From: Antilocapra americana
Lineage: Eukaryota > Chordata > Mammalia > Artiodactyla > Antilocapridae
Direction of reading: 5' to 3'
Length of the DNA: 64,000 nt
Assembly: GCA_007570785.1 (NCBI GenBank)
Contig: ML664152.1
Span: 2,666,911-2,730,910, forward strand
This document shows, in pieces, positions 12,047 to 22,839 of the stretch. Position 1 is the first letter of the stretch. Every line of letters begins with the position of its first letter. Made by a program: the position numbers and the translations under genes. Below the pieces are notes generated by a model. It was not told the DNA's origin. It searched no databases and worked only from the letters and a program-made list of their open reading frames with translations.

Positions 12047-12250
12047 GTGAAGTTGCTCGGTCATGTCTGACTCTTTGCAACCCCATGGACTGTAGCCGAC
12101 TAGGTTCCTCTGTCCATGGAATTTCCCAAGCAAGAGTACTGAAGTGAGTTGCCATTTCCTTCTCCAGGGGATCTTCCAGACCCAGGGATCGAACCTGGGT
12201 CTCCAGCATTGCAGGCAGACGCTTTACCATCTGAGCCACCAGGGAAGCCA
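12047..12250 (-). mobile_element. Ruminant tRNA-derived SINE
   Basis: Reverse complement of a near-complete SINE: 'gctcggtcatgtctgactc', 'ggatcgaacctgggtctcc' (B box on the minus strand), and 'gagccaccagggaagcc' as the complement of the head. Confidence 0.9.
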
Positions 12251-13434
12251 AATGATGGTACTGCTCCGTTCCAAAATATACCAGACACAGGACTATAGAA
12301 CAAGGAAGAAATATTTAACTTTAAATTCTTATGATAGAAATAAAGCTTGAAAATTAAGAAACTATGCTTACAAAAATAACAAAGAAGTTAAGCTTTCAAC
12401 TCAATAACGTGTAAAGAGATCACCAGGGAAAAAACCCCAGAAAGAGTAGAAAGAAATGATGACAGTGGAAGGACAAATTAATGACAGGAGAACCAAAAAT
12501 GTGAGGGACATGAGAGTTGGCTGAGAGTTGGCTCTTTGTGGGCAGCAAGGAAACTGATAAACCTCTGCTGAGATAAATTGAGAAAAAACAAAAACAATTC
12601 TAGGAATGAATTGTGGAGCTTAATGTCAGATACCATGGAGATTAAAAAATTAAGAAAATATTAAGACCTTTTTTACCAAGAAAATGACAATGTTATTGAT
12701 GTGGATCCTAGGGTAGAGAGGTCTAAGATGACTCCAAGGTTCACACACTTGAGTGTGGGCTGGACCTGATAACTGGCTTTCAACAAAAAGAGTATGAGAA
12801 AAGTAGTGGAAGGTGGCCTCCAAGATGGGGTTTACAGCACTAAGACTTCGACTAGCTGGCTCACTCTCTCTCGCCCTCTTACTCTGATGGATAAACTACC
12901 AGGTTGGACAGAAAAACTGGCAAAGACCTGAACCCTGTTGACAGCATGAATGAACTTGAAGAAGGACCCTTGCCCTGTCTCGCCTTTAGATAAGACTGCA
13001 GCCTCAGTGACACCTGGTCACAGCCTGTGAGAGACCCGGGCCTGAGGAGCCAGCTAAGCTGAGCCTGGATTCCTGGACCACAGAAACAGTGAGATGAAAA
13101 GTGTTGAGAGCCAGGAAGTGTTGGGGTCACTTGTTACATAGCAACAATGCAGGTCACTCCTTGGAAAAATAACACCAAATCTTACTTTAAAAAGACTAGA
13201 AAAGCTGAACAGATCAGTAGCTAGTAAAGCAATCAATCAAAATGTAAAAGCCAGGTCCGGGCCAAGAAACTACATAAGAAACACAGCACCTCAGTCTCAC
13301 ATGAGCTCTTTGTCACAGCAGAAAGGGAGGTAACACACCCACTTGGGTGATTAGATGAGTGTAACTCAGCTCCAAACCCAGACTGGGCCAGTACGATGGA
13401 GGACAGTTACAAGCCATGCACACTTCTAAACAAA
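12251..13434. other. Anonymous sequence, no gene seen
   Basis: A-rich first half, possibly containing very old L1 ORF2 remains near 12360-12680, but too diverged to assert. Second half unremarkable. Confidence 0.4.
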
Positions 13435-13640
13435 GGTGCAGCAAATTCTAAACAAGAATTAGACACCAAGTATGGTAATGCAGTAAAATGCATCATGGTT
13501 TAGACGGGGTCTTTCCTGAAAAGCAGGAATATCTACTCATGTACTTTACCACATTAACTGATAAAAGGAGAAAATTTTATATGACCAGCTCAACACACAC
13601 GGAGAAAGCCTTTGATAAGGCAATATTTTCAGTCAAATAT
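13435..13640 (+). mobile_element. Old L1 ORF2 reverse-transcriptase-region fossil
   Basis: 'gtactttaccacattaactgataaaagg' and 'gagaaagcctttgataagg' match the L1 ORF2 block around the AFD motif, here heavily mutated and out of frame. Confidence 0.55.
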
Positions 13641-13654
13641 TCACGGCATACATC

Positions 13655-14530
13655 TGGAGAAAACCGTAATTCAAAAAGATACAAGCATGTCAATGTTCAC
13701 AGCAGCACTGTTCACAAGAGCCAGGACATGGAAGCAACCTAAACATTCATCAGCAGAAGAATAGATAAAGAAGACGTGGTACATATATACAGTGGAATAG
13801 TACTCAGCCATAAAAAGAATGAAATAAGGCCATCTGCAGCCACATGGATGGACCTAGAGACTGTCATATTTAGTGAAGTAAGTCAGAGAGAGACAAATAC
13901 CATTATGATATCTCCTGCATTGCAATCTTAAAAAATGGCACAAATTAACTTATTTACAAAACAGAAATAGTTACAGATGTAGAAAACATATGGTTACCAG
14001 GGGTAAAGGGATAAATTGGAAGATTGGAATTTACATATATAAACTGTTATATGTATTAATAAAATACATAACTAATAACACCTACTATATAGCACAGGGA
14101 ACTCTACTCAGTACTCTGTAATGGCCTATATGGGAAAAGAATCTAAAAAAGTGTGGAACTATGTATATGTATGGAGAAGGCACTGGCGACCCACTCCAGT
14201 ACTCCTGCCTGGAAAATCCCATGGGTGGCAGAGCCTGGTGGGCTGCAGTCCAAGGGGTAACTAAGAGTCAGACACCACTGAGCGACTTCACTTTCCCTTT
14301 TCACTTTCATGCATTGGAGGAGGAAATGGCAACCCACTCCAGTGTTCTTGCCTGGAGAATTCCAGGGATGGGGGAGCCTGGTGGGCTGCCATCTATGGGG
14401 TCACACAGAGTCGGACACGACTGAGGGACTGAACTGAACTGAACTGATGTATACGTATAATTGATTCACTTTGCTGTACACCTGAAACTAGCACAATATT
14501 GTAAATCAGCTACAATCCAAAAGAAATTTT
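13655..14530 (+). mobile_element. L1 3' end (ORF2 C-terminus and 3' UTR), split by a SINE
   Basis: Contains 'ggacatggaagcaacctaaac', 'cagtggaatagtactcagcc' and 'cacatggatggacctagagac', then 3' UTR sequence to 14171. It resumes after the SINE with 'cactttgctgtacacctgaaac' and 'caatattgtaaatcagc'. Frames are broken. Confidence 0.85.
14173..14446 (+). mobile_element. BovA2-type SINE inserted in the L1 3' UTR
   Basis: Two related BovA units, each with 'cccactccagt...cctggaaaa/gaattcc' and 'gggctgc', ending in the (gaact)n tail 'gaactgaactgaactg'. Flanked by 'atgtatatgtat' (14161-14172) and 'atgtatacgtat' (14447-14458). The L1 reads on either side. Confidence 0.9.
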
Positions 14531-15559
14531 AAGAAGAAAGCAGGGGGGGAAAGTATATATGGTTCCTATTATTCAGAAAAATGTCAAATATTTGTATAAA
14601 CAAGACAACTCTTTTAACTGGAAAGGGGAGTCTACAGAAAAAATAAGCATTCTCTCTTTTATTTTTTGTAACTTGTTTTAAATGGGTAAGGTAGTCTGAG
14701 GGGATACAGTAATACATTGTAACTCCTCCCAGCTACACTATCCCATCCCTTGTAAGAAGTAACCACTTACCCCTTGAGTCTCTTCCCAGTATGTCCTCAT
14801 TACAACACTACAAGAAATCTGGGAAGGGGTTCTTACCCCCCATTCCATATGAGTCGCCCCAAACCCCACCCTCCCCAGCAGCACCCCTGGGACACAGAGA
14901 GTAGCCCTGCTGCTGTGGCCACCCTGCCCACGTGGGACCACACACCAACGGCGCCTAGACGCAGGAGCCGCTCTGCGGACCGGGTCGTGCTTCTCTAACA
15001 CCCCTAGATCACACTCACACCAGCGCACCTTGGCTCATAGCTGCGCCCACACCTGGCCCAGGCACTCTCTTTACATTTTGGCCACTGCGGTGGAGCAGGC
15101 CGGCATCTCACCAAGCTGTTATTTTTGCATCTCCCTGATAACCAGTGAAGGTGAGTCTTGAATCTCTTCACCTCTTTATTTCCTTCCATCCGTTTGCTCC
15201 TTTGTTCCCAGGAGGAGCAACAGGAAGATTCAGAACTAAGCAGCCTCCGTGTTTGTACCAACACCAAACGGGAAAACTGAGCAGATTCCCTGAAAACCAG
15301 GAATAATGACCAAAATGCCCCATCACACTTGCATGCAGTACAATCCTGACGGCCCTGGCCCAGGCAGCAAAACAGGACGGGACAATACTAAAGGTGTAGG
15401 GAAGAAACGAACACTTTCTGCCCATGCAGAAAATCCCCCAACCCTGCAAATAATTTATAAGAAAAGAGATTGGCAAGGTGCCTGGATAGCCATCAATATC
15501 CAAAATCAACTCCATTTCTGCTCCACACCAACAAGAGTTAGAATTTTTTAAAGCAAAAA
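14531..15559. other. Anonymous sequence, no gene seen
   Basis: GC-richer around 14.8-15.1 kb but without CpG-island density or an exon I can support. Frames to 138 codons, unrecognised. Confidence 0.5.
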
Positions 15560-15830
15560 AATAAATAAAATGTGAAAACACCACTTATAAAAGTAACAAA
15601 AATAAGGACACCTGGGAATAAATTCAACCACAAAGTACAAGACAGTGTGCAGAACAGTATGCAGAGAGCCCTTGTAAAAGCCATGTAAGAAGACTGACAT
15701 TAATGGAGACACACCATCTCTACGGCAGGAAGACCTCATACCAAAGAGATGAATCCATCCCCCAGATGATCTACAGAATTGGTGCAGTTTTGATCTAAAT
15801 CCTCAACAAAGTTTTTCAGGAAACTTGACA
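15560..15830 (+). mobile_element. Old L1 ORF2 fossil
   Basis: 'cacctgggaataaattcaacc' and 'gatctacagaattggtgcag' fit the ORF2 region downstream of the reverse transcriptase. Many indels. Confidence 0.5.
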
Positions 15831-16254
15831 CACTGCTTTTAACACATACATAAGAAAACAAACAGCAAAATCAGCCAGGTGCTCTAGAGGCCCTGGGTGG
15901 CAAGGGCAGTGGGGCAGATGCCCAGAGGGTAAGGGGGTCAGGTTGAGGGGTCACCCATGCAGACACACTGACCAGAGGAGGCAGAGAACCCAGTGGAGGG
16001 AACTGGACACATGACTGCAGTGGTCCCATGGGTCACCAGGGAAAGAGGACCAACTGGAGGAGGCTGGTATCAGGACAACTGTACTCTGCATGGGGACAGA
16101 GCCCTACCTGTCACCACCCAGAAGCCACTCCAGAGGGATGGAGGGCTTCAGGGTGGAAAGCAAACATTCCAACTTCTGTAAGAAAACACAGGAGAACACA
16201 CACGTGACCCCAGGACTTCTCAACTTCATTCGAAAAGCTGAAAAGGTGGATAAA
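15831..16254. other. Anonymous sequence between L1 fossils
   Basis: No gene seen. Could be unalignable L1 or inserted unique sequence. Confidence 0.4.
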
Positions 16255-16560
16255 CGCTACATTACAGTAAGAATTTCTATTCATCAAAACCAAGTAAAAA
16301 AACAAGACCCAGCTAAGCAAGACGCCTGAGGCACACATTGGGACAAAAGATTATTATCCTGAATACACAAGGAAATACCTCATACAGAACCATATGCAAG
16401 GAATACATAAGGAAAACCTATCACCCAACAGGAAAGCAGGTGAAGGAATTCACAGAGGAAACGCATCTATCAGTAAGTGCAGGGAGATGCTCAACTCCAT
16501 CTACCAGGAAACAAATCAAGGCCACCATTAGTCACATTCTGTATCCAACCTATTTGCAAA
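16255..16560 (+). mobile_element. Old L1 ORF2 C-terminal fossil
   Basis: 'gcagggagatgctcaactcc' and 'ggaaacaaatcaaggccacc' match the L1 segment encoding the '[17 protein letters not shown]' block, mutated. Probably the same element as the 15.56 kb fossil. Confidence 0.55.
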
Positions 16561-16566
16561 ACTTTT

Positions 16567-16697
16567 AAAAAAATACTTCTTTGGCAAGTGGGATCTTCAG
16601 TTGGGGCATGCAGGATCTAGTTCCCTGACCAGGGGTGGAAATGGGTTCCCTGCATTGGGAGCACCCAGTCTTAGCCACTGGACCACTAGGGAAGTCC
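16567..16697 (-). mobile_element. CHR-type SINE
   Basis: Reverse complement: 'ggatctagttccctgaccagg', 'cccagtcttagccactgg', 'accactagggaagtcc'. Confidence 0.85.
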
Positions 16698-16951
16698 TTC
16701 CACTAGCAAAACATAATGACAATGCCAGGAGCTGAAGAGTGGGTGGGCCCACTGGGCACCCTGTGGGTGGGCGTGCAGTCAGAGTCCCTCCCATCTCCCT
16801 GCAAACAGCCCAGTGCCGGTGTCACTGCCCAGACCTCCCTGCCCAGCGGTCCCCTTCAGAGAACGCTAGAGGGCTGCACGGCTCCACACGTGGAACCAAG
16901 ACGTGTGGACACAGAACATTCTGTCAAAATACAGAGCATGATTATACTTGG

Positions 16952-17262
16952 GGGATTATAGCTCAGTTGGTAAAGAATTCGCCTGCAAAGCAGGAGATCC
17001 CAGTTCAGTTTCTGGGTCGGGAAGATCTGCTGGAGAACGGATAGGCTACCCACTCCAGTATTCTTGGGCTGCCCTCGTGGCTCAGCTGGTAAAGAATCCG
17101 CCTGCAACGTGGGTAGACCTGGGTTCGATTCCTAGGTTGGAAAGATCCCCTGGAGAAGGCAAAGGCTACCCACTCCAGTATTCTGGCCTGGAGAATTCCA
17201 TGGAATATAGTCCATGGGGCTGCAAAGAATTGGACACAACTGAGCGACTTTCATTTTCAACA
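16952..17262 (+). mobile_element. Ruminant tRNA-derived SINE, two tRNA-like heads in tandem
   Basis: The first unit (from 16952) has A box 'tagctcagttggtaaag' and a decayed B box. The second (from about 17070) has 'ggctcagctggtaaag' and a near-perfect B box 'gggttcgattcc', then the BovA body and tail 'ggacacaactgagcgac'. I do not call this a tRNA gene: there is no closed acceptor stem and the SINE body follows. Confidence 0.88.
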
Positions 17263-18020
17263 CTTTCATAGAGCAAGATGAGGAGTGCCTTCCACTAAAT
17301 GCATTTGGTATCCATAAACATTATGTTCTGCAGACTTCATCTTTACATGGACCTTGGGAGGGCCTCCTACAAGCACCCAGAGACACACAGAGCTCCTTTG
17401 TTCCCTGACTGACACCTCTCTGGGTACCAGCTTCTCCTTTCCTCCACCCATCCTCACGGAACCCCACCCTGTTTCCAGCAGCCATGCTTGAGATAGAAAA
17501 GACAATTCTTTTGGTTTTCATCTGGACATGAAATCCTGGGGTTTTGTTATTCATCTTTTTGTTTGTTTGCTTCTCTTGCATGCATTTTGTCCTCATTTAA
17601 TTGGCTCACTGACTTTATTTTGAAAATTACACAAATATTTTAGACAAGAGGTTGTAAAAATAGTAGCCCACAGTCTAAATTCAGGCAGGAACATTTTCCA
17701 TTTGCCTGCACAGCTTGTTAAAAATAAATAATTGCATATAAAGATCTAGGTTTCTGGCTGGTTTCAGCAGCCAAAGTGCTAGTGACTTGGGTCCCATAGC
17801 TGCATGGTATGTCTGCTGGGGATCCGTGGCTGAGGGTCAGAGGCTAGGGGTCAGTGGCTGGAAGTCAATGGGGTCAGTGGCTGGGGGTCAGGCCAGACAC
17901 ATCTGAGAGAAGAAGCATATAGTCATCATTCATGCTTGTGTGGCCACCCTGGCCTAGCACTTGTCCGATCTGTGTTTAGAATTTTCACATATAGCTTTGT
18001 TTTCCAAAATAGAAACATTT
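17263..18020. other. Anonymous sequence with a short GT-rich minisatellite
   Basis: No gene seen. At 17832-17893 the phrase 'ggggtcagtggctgg' recurs about four times with variation, a degenerate minisatellite. Confidence 0.5.
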
Positions 18021-18032
18021 ATACCTGATAAC

Positions 18033-18244
18033 AGGCTACCCTGGTGGCTCAGATGGTAAAGAATCTGCCTGGAATGCAGGAGACTTGGGTTCAATCCCTG
18101 GGTTGGGAAGATACCCTGGAGGAGGGCATGGCAACCCATTCCAGTATTCTCACCTGGAGATCACCCATGGACAGAGGAGCCTGGCGGGCTACAGTCCACG
18201 GGGTTGCAAAGAGTCAGACATGCCTGAGCGACTAAGCACAGCAC
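18033..18244 (+). mobile_element. Ruminant tRNA-derived SINE
   Basis: Head 'ggctaccctggtggctcag', B box 'gggttcaatccctgg', body and tail to 'gagcgactaagcacagc'. Imperfect flanking duplication 'atacctgataac' (18021-18032) and 'atacccaataac' (18245-18256). Confidence 0.9.
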
Positions 18245-18514
18245 ATACCCAATAACTCATTAAAATTTAAAAAAGAGAAATGCCAGGTACAGAGCACTTG
18301 GGGCTCCAGGAAAACACCCTGCTGCCTTGGAGCCTGGAACCAAACCGCAGGCTACTGATGCACTTTCTACCAAATGTTCTAGAACTGAAGTAACAGTAGT
18401 AAGTGCCCAATTTAGGAAACTGAACACAGCTGCCCGTGTTCACACATGTGTGCTCTGACCTTTGTCATCTATCTGCAAGTGTCTGCTTCCTCTCACCACT
18501 GGACACTCCCTTTT

Positions 18515-18972
18515 TGTACCAGTTCACCACAGCAGTCATGTACGGGTATGAGAGCTGGACCATAAATAAAGAAGGCTGGGCACTGAAGAATTGACGCTTT
18601 TGAACTGTGGTGCTGGAGAAGACTCTTGAGAGTCCCTTGGATTGCAAGGAGATCAAACCAGATCAAACTAAAGGAGATCAGTCCTGACTATTCATTAGAA
18701 GGACGGATGCTGAAGCTGAAGCCTCCAATACTTTGGCCACAAGATTCAAAGAGCCAGCTCATTGGAAAAGATCCTGATGCTGGGAAAGATTGAAGGCAGG
18801 AGGAGAAAGGGATGACAGAGGATGAGATGATTGAATGGCATTACTGACTCAACATACATGAGTTTGAGCAGACTCCTAGAGGTAGTGTAGAACGGGGGAG
18901 CTGGTGTGCTACAGTTCATGGGGTCATAAAGAGCTGGACACAACTCAGCTGCTGAGCAACAAACAACAACAC
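18515..18972 (+). mobile_element. BovB 3' end, coding remnant broken
   Basis: Follows the C-terminus of the BovB reverse-transcriptase protein: 'gcagtcatgtacgggtatg' (the VMYGCES region), 'gaactgtggtgctggagaag' (LWCWRR region), 'ctcattggaaaagatcc', then the non-coding 3' tail to 'gagcaacaaacaacaac'. Frameshifts prevent a continuous frame. Confidence 0.85.
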
Positions 18973-20370
18973 TACTTATAGTAAAGGAACCAAAATAAAA
19001 GCTCAAGGGAACCTACCAGACTGTAGGGTTTTTCCTAAAACTAAACCAAAACTTTGCCCAGGCCAAGGGATCATTTTTACTGTCTTCCTACTTCTGTGGA
19101 GTCCAAGTCACTAAAATTTGTCTCTGAGGCTGTGATGGTGCTTTGACACACCGACGGCCCTCCAGAGAGAACCTGCTGCTGGGGATGCAGGGAAGGGGTG
19201 CCTGCTATTCCTGCTGCAAGAGGCAGGGTGGGGCTGACTTTCTCAGAGCTGCGTCTGAGGCCCGTCCTCCCAGTCCTCTGCCCTGTCCCCCACCCGACCC
19301 CATGCAGGCCAGGTGCAGGATCACCCCTCCTACCCTCCCTTCAGCTTCCACAGCAGCCCCCCACAAACCTCCTGCATGTCCCATCTTGGCATCCTCTCAT
19401 GGAACCTGGACAGGCAAAGTCTTCATCCAAAAATCTGATTTGTCTTAGTTTGGCAAAAATCATTGCTAGTGAATCGTATTTTGCAAGGTATACCAATTGA
19501 TTACTTGCTCTCTGAACCTAAGGATTAGATTATGTGTATCTTTCTAAAAAAAGGTACATTCATTCATTCATTCACTCAACCAATCACTCCAGTTAGCCTG
19601 GGATGATAGTCTAATTAGAAACCAAAGTATGAAAAGCATTAACACAATCATTGACACATTCTCCACACTGAGGGTCGATACCCATGGGCTCACAGGCCAC
19701 TCCCCCACCCTGGGGGTGCACCTATGGGGCTCACAGGCCTCAGGAGAGCAAAACAGGTAAAGGTGTTCCTGCTGTAGCTTTGACTGCTGCTCCCAGTAGA
19801 ACTCACTACTAACCTTCTTGTTGCTGACTTCATTCCCCGTCCACTTTCAGAAAGGAAAGGAGGAGCCACATCAATGATGCATAGCCTCCCTGGGCCACCT
19901 GGGGACAGGCCTCTCTGCTGCTGGCAGGCAGCTCCTACCATGAGTGCCCAGCTTCAGTTTTTAGTCCTGTGTGATGCCAAGTTCTCCTGCCTGGGAGACT
20001 TCTGCCTGTCACTATCAAAGGACACATTTCTTTCAATTTGCTAACACCAGCATCTACAATGTATCCTATCCATGACCTTCTAGCTGCGCTTAGGAAAAGA
20101 TGTGGCCAATTAAAGCACAGCATCCAGGGCCAAAGGCCGCAGCCCTGCAGCGGGAACTTGGGCCAACTTTCCCCTGGCATCTGCCTGCTCCTCCACCTCC
20201 AAAGAGAAACACAGGCACTGCCGCGAGATTATCTGTGTTTCAGTTTCTGGCACTTTGCTCGACACAGATGATCAGGGCATGGTGAATTCTTCTAAATAAC
20301 TAAATAAGAGTCTGTATGAGGCTGAGCCAGTACTGTGTTTGCCTAAAATCCAGCATTTTGAAGTGAGCAA
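18973..20370. other. Anonymous sequence, no gene seen
   Basis: Includes a short (ATTC)n tract near 19558-19575. Overlapping frames at 19.1-19.5 kb on the plus strand (about 100 codons) have no recognisable content. Confidence 0.5.
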
Positions 20371-20371
20371 C

Positions 20372-20583
20372 TTAGGGCTTGTTAGGTGGCTCAGAGGTGA
20401 AGAATCCACCAGCAATGCAAGAGACATGGGTTCAGTCCCTGGGTCAGAAAGATCCCCTGGAGAGGAAATATCACCCCACTCCAGTATTCCTGCCTGGAAA
20501 ATCCCATAGAGAGAGGAGCCTGACGGGCTACAGTCCAAGGGGTCACAAAGAGTCAGTATGACAGAGTGACTAAAAAACAATGG
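20372..20583 (+). mobile_element. Ruminant tRNA-derived SINE
   Basis: 'gggcttgttaggtggctcag', 'gggttcagtccctgggtc', 'ccactccagtattcctgcc', 'cagtccaaggggtcacaaag'. Confidence 0.9.
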
Positions 20584-21488
20584 CAACAATTTAGGATTAC
20601 TTTTTAAGATTATTAGGAAGTGGTTTCAGAAACAACAGATTAAGTCCAAGTCATTTCACTTTACAACATGAAGCAACTTATTTAAAACCTCAAGCATTCA
20701 TTGGTTAACCAAAAGTAAAATCTATGAAACTTCCAAGCAATTGTTTTACAAAATTCAGCCCAACCTTCCTGTAACTGTACATTTCTCAATGAGAAGACTG
20801 AGTAAAGATTCCACATCATACAGTAGAAATCATTAAGAAAGGAATAGATAAATGCAGCCAATTGCATCCAGTGCTTTGCTCTATAAATATTAATCAGCCA
20901 CAACTTGTAACAGTGAACTATTAGAGTTTTTGATGAGGCCCAAGAGAGAAGAGAAAAACAAAGAAGCAGAAGCCACTGCTTTTGCCCCAGGTGGACTCTG
21001 ACGGAGTCAGGCCTCACTGCTGACAGCAGGGGTTGGAGTACTAACCTCCACTGAAGCTGATCTCTGAGTCTGCTTCGCTGGGTTAGGCTGAAGATAGGTG
21101 GAAGGTGTGTGGTTTGGAGTCAAGTGATTGGACATGCCAACACCACCCTCCCCAACCAGAAAACCCAGCAAATTCAGCTCTTCTCAAACACAGTTTCTGG
21201 TTTTCATTTTCCCTGTTTATAGGGATTTCAACATTTCCCTCCCATCTCTGATTTGACTAGAGATAAAAGTGTTCACAGAGGTTTAGCGGACTGATAGCGC
21301 TTAGAAGACAGGCATCCAAGGATCTCAGTTTAGATTCTGGTCATGCTGATCTGTGACCCACCCTTTTCCCAGACCACTCTTCTCCAAGGCTGAAATGCAA
21401 TTCAGGAGTGTCACGTGTAAAGACCTGATTCTGCATATCAGGAGCCATGCTAGCAAACATGGGAAGCAGAAGTAAAAACGGATAGACC
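20584..21488. other. Anonymous sequence, no gene seen
   Basis: The AT-rich part at 20.65-20.95 kb has a 111-codon minus-strand frame with no domain. Nothing else supported. Confidence 0.45.
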
Positions 21489-21489
21489 A

Positions 21490-21665
21490 GGGCCTTCCCT
21501 GCTGGTCTGGTGGTTAAAAGTCTGCCTTGCAACACAGAGGACTCTGCTTCGATGGCTGGTCAGGGCGCTAAGATCCCACATGCCGTGGGGCAACGCAGTC
21601 CACGTGTCACAACTAAGCTCCAATGCAGTCGGGTCTTATTTAAATGAATAAATAGTTTTTAAAAA
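21490..21665 (+). mobile_element. CHR-type SINE
   Basis: 'gccttccctgctggtctgg', 'ctaagatcccacatgccg', 'cacaactaagctcc' and an A-rich tail with 'aatgaataaatag'. Confidence 0.85.
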
Positions 21666-22839
21666 TCACTTTGGTGGATACACTTTTTCTAACTCCCAAA
21701 ACAGATTACGTTCAGTTTGCTGCCCAGGCCCTGGCCCCCAGACTCATGACAGACACACGGAAAGTCAGCTGGCCCACCCAGGCAGCGCAGAGGCCTTGCA
21801 GGAGGCGGCTCCTAGAACTCACACCCTGGCAACTCAAGTGTCCCCTGGGCCTCTTCCTTCACCTCCTGCCACTTTACCTGCTCCCGCATTTTCTCCAGGC
21901 CACACTGCTCAGCCTCAAACCTCTGGACAGAGATGCCTGGGCAGGGCCCAACACAGGAGTGGACAGCATGCTCTGGCCAGCACAGCCAGTCTGCAGGCAC
22001 ACGGAACATGGAGGCACCTGTCCCCCTCCAAGGCCACGAGGTCCACACGCCCTGTGCGTGCTGAATCCCAGTCACACTGTGAGCATCGTGGGTGTCAGCC
22101 CCATGGTGTGTATGAACCTCAATCACATGTCTTTTTTTATACAATATAATCAAGAAGGATCCCTCAGGACTGAGAAAAGTATACACAAGTGAGTTATAAC
22201 AGGCCAACTCTGAAACTTTGAGGGAGAGGAGAAGTGGAGTCAGGATGGTCTAGAAAAGGGGAAATGATCCAATTAGACAAAGTTCAGAGTCTCCCTGAGA
22301 CCCCCAGGAAGCTTTTCAACAGCAGAGGAAGTTGATGACCAGCCTGGGGATGACTACAACCAGCCTGCAGAGCTGTCATTTAGAGCCCCAGGGATCCCCT
22401 GGCCTCTCCCACAGCACAGAGCCGCCACACACCTCTTGGGATCTGGGGTCTCAGGGTGATTCCACCTTTAATATGGGTGCCAGTTCTCATTCTTGCCAGT
22501 CACAAGGCCAATGGCCGGCCGTCATTTTTCCTTCTCATAAGATTGAATTTCCTACGGAAAGGAACCTAACTGCTCCAGTCTTCTCTGAGAGGAGGTTTTA
22601 TATTGTGCCTAAAAAAAGTCTGGGGAGCCATTTATAAAATCATTTCCCCTATTTGACCCAACTTCTTTCAAAGTTGAAAGAAAAGAAGAAAGAAGAGAGA
22701 AGGAGAGACAGAGAAGACCTACACATGATTCGCAGGCGGCTTCATCAGCTAGTCATCATTCCTTCCTGACACCCTGGGAGGGCACCATCAGGCTTCCCTG
22801 GGCCCTCTGGCCGGCCCTGGGGGTGGAGGTGGTTTTCCT
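21666..22839. other. Anonymous sequence upstream of the CpG island
   Basis: No exon supported. A purine-rich (GA)-type tract lies at about 22672-22720. Frames to 173 codons overlap on both strands and are unrecognised. If the CpG island drives a minus-strand gene, this is part of its first intron. Confidence 0.45.

Noticed and set aside
16952..17025. tRNA-like sequence with A and B boxes (also at 7440)
   Set aside because: It is the tRNA-derived head of a SINE: acceptor stem not closed and SINE body follows.
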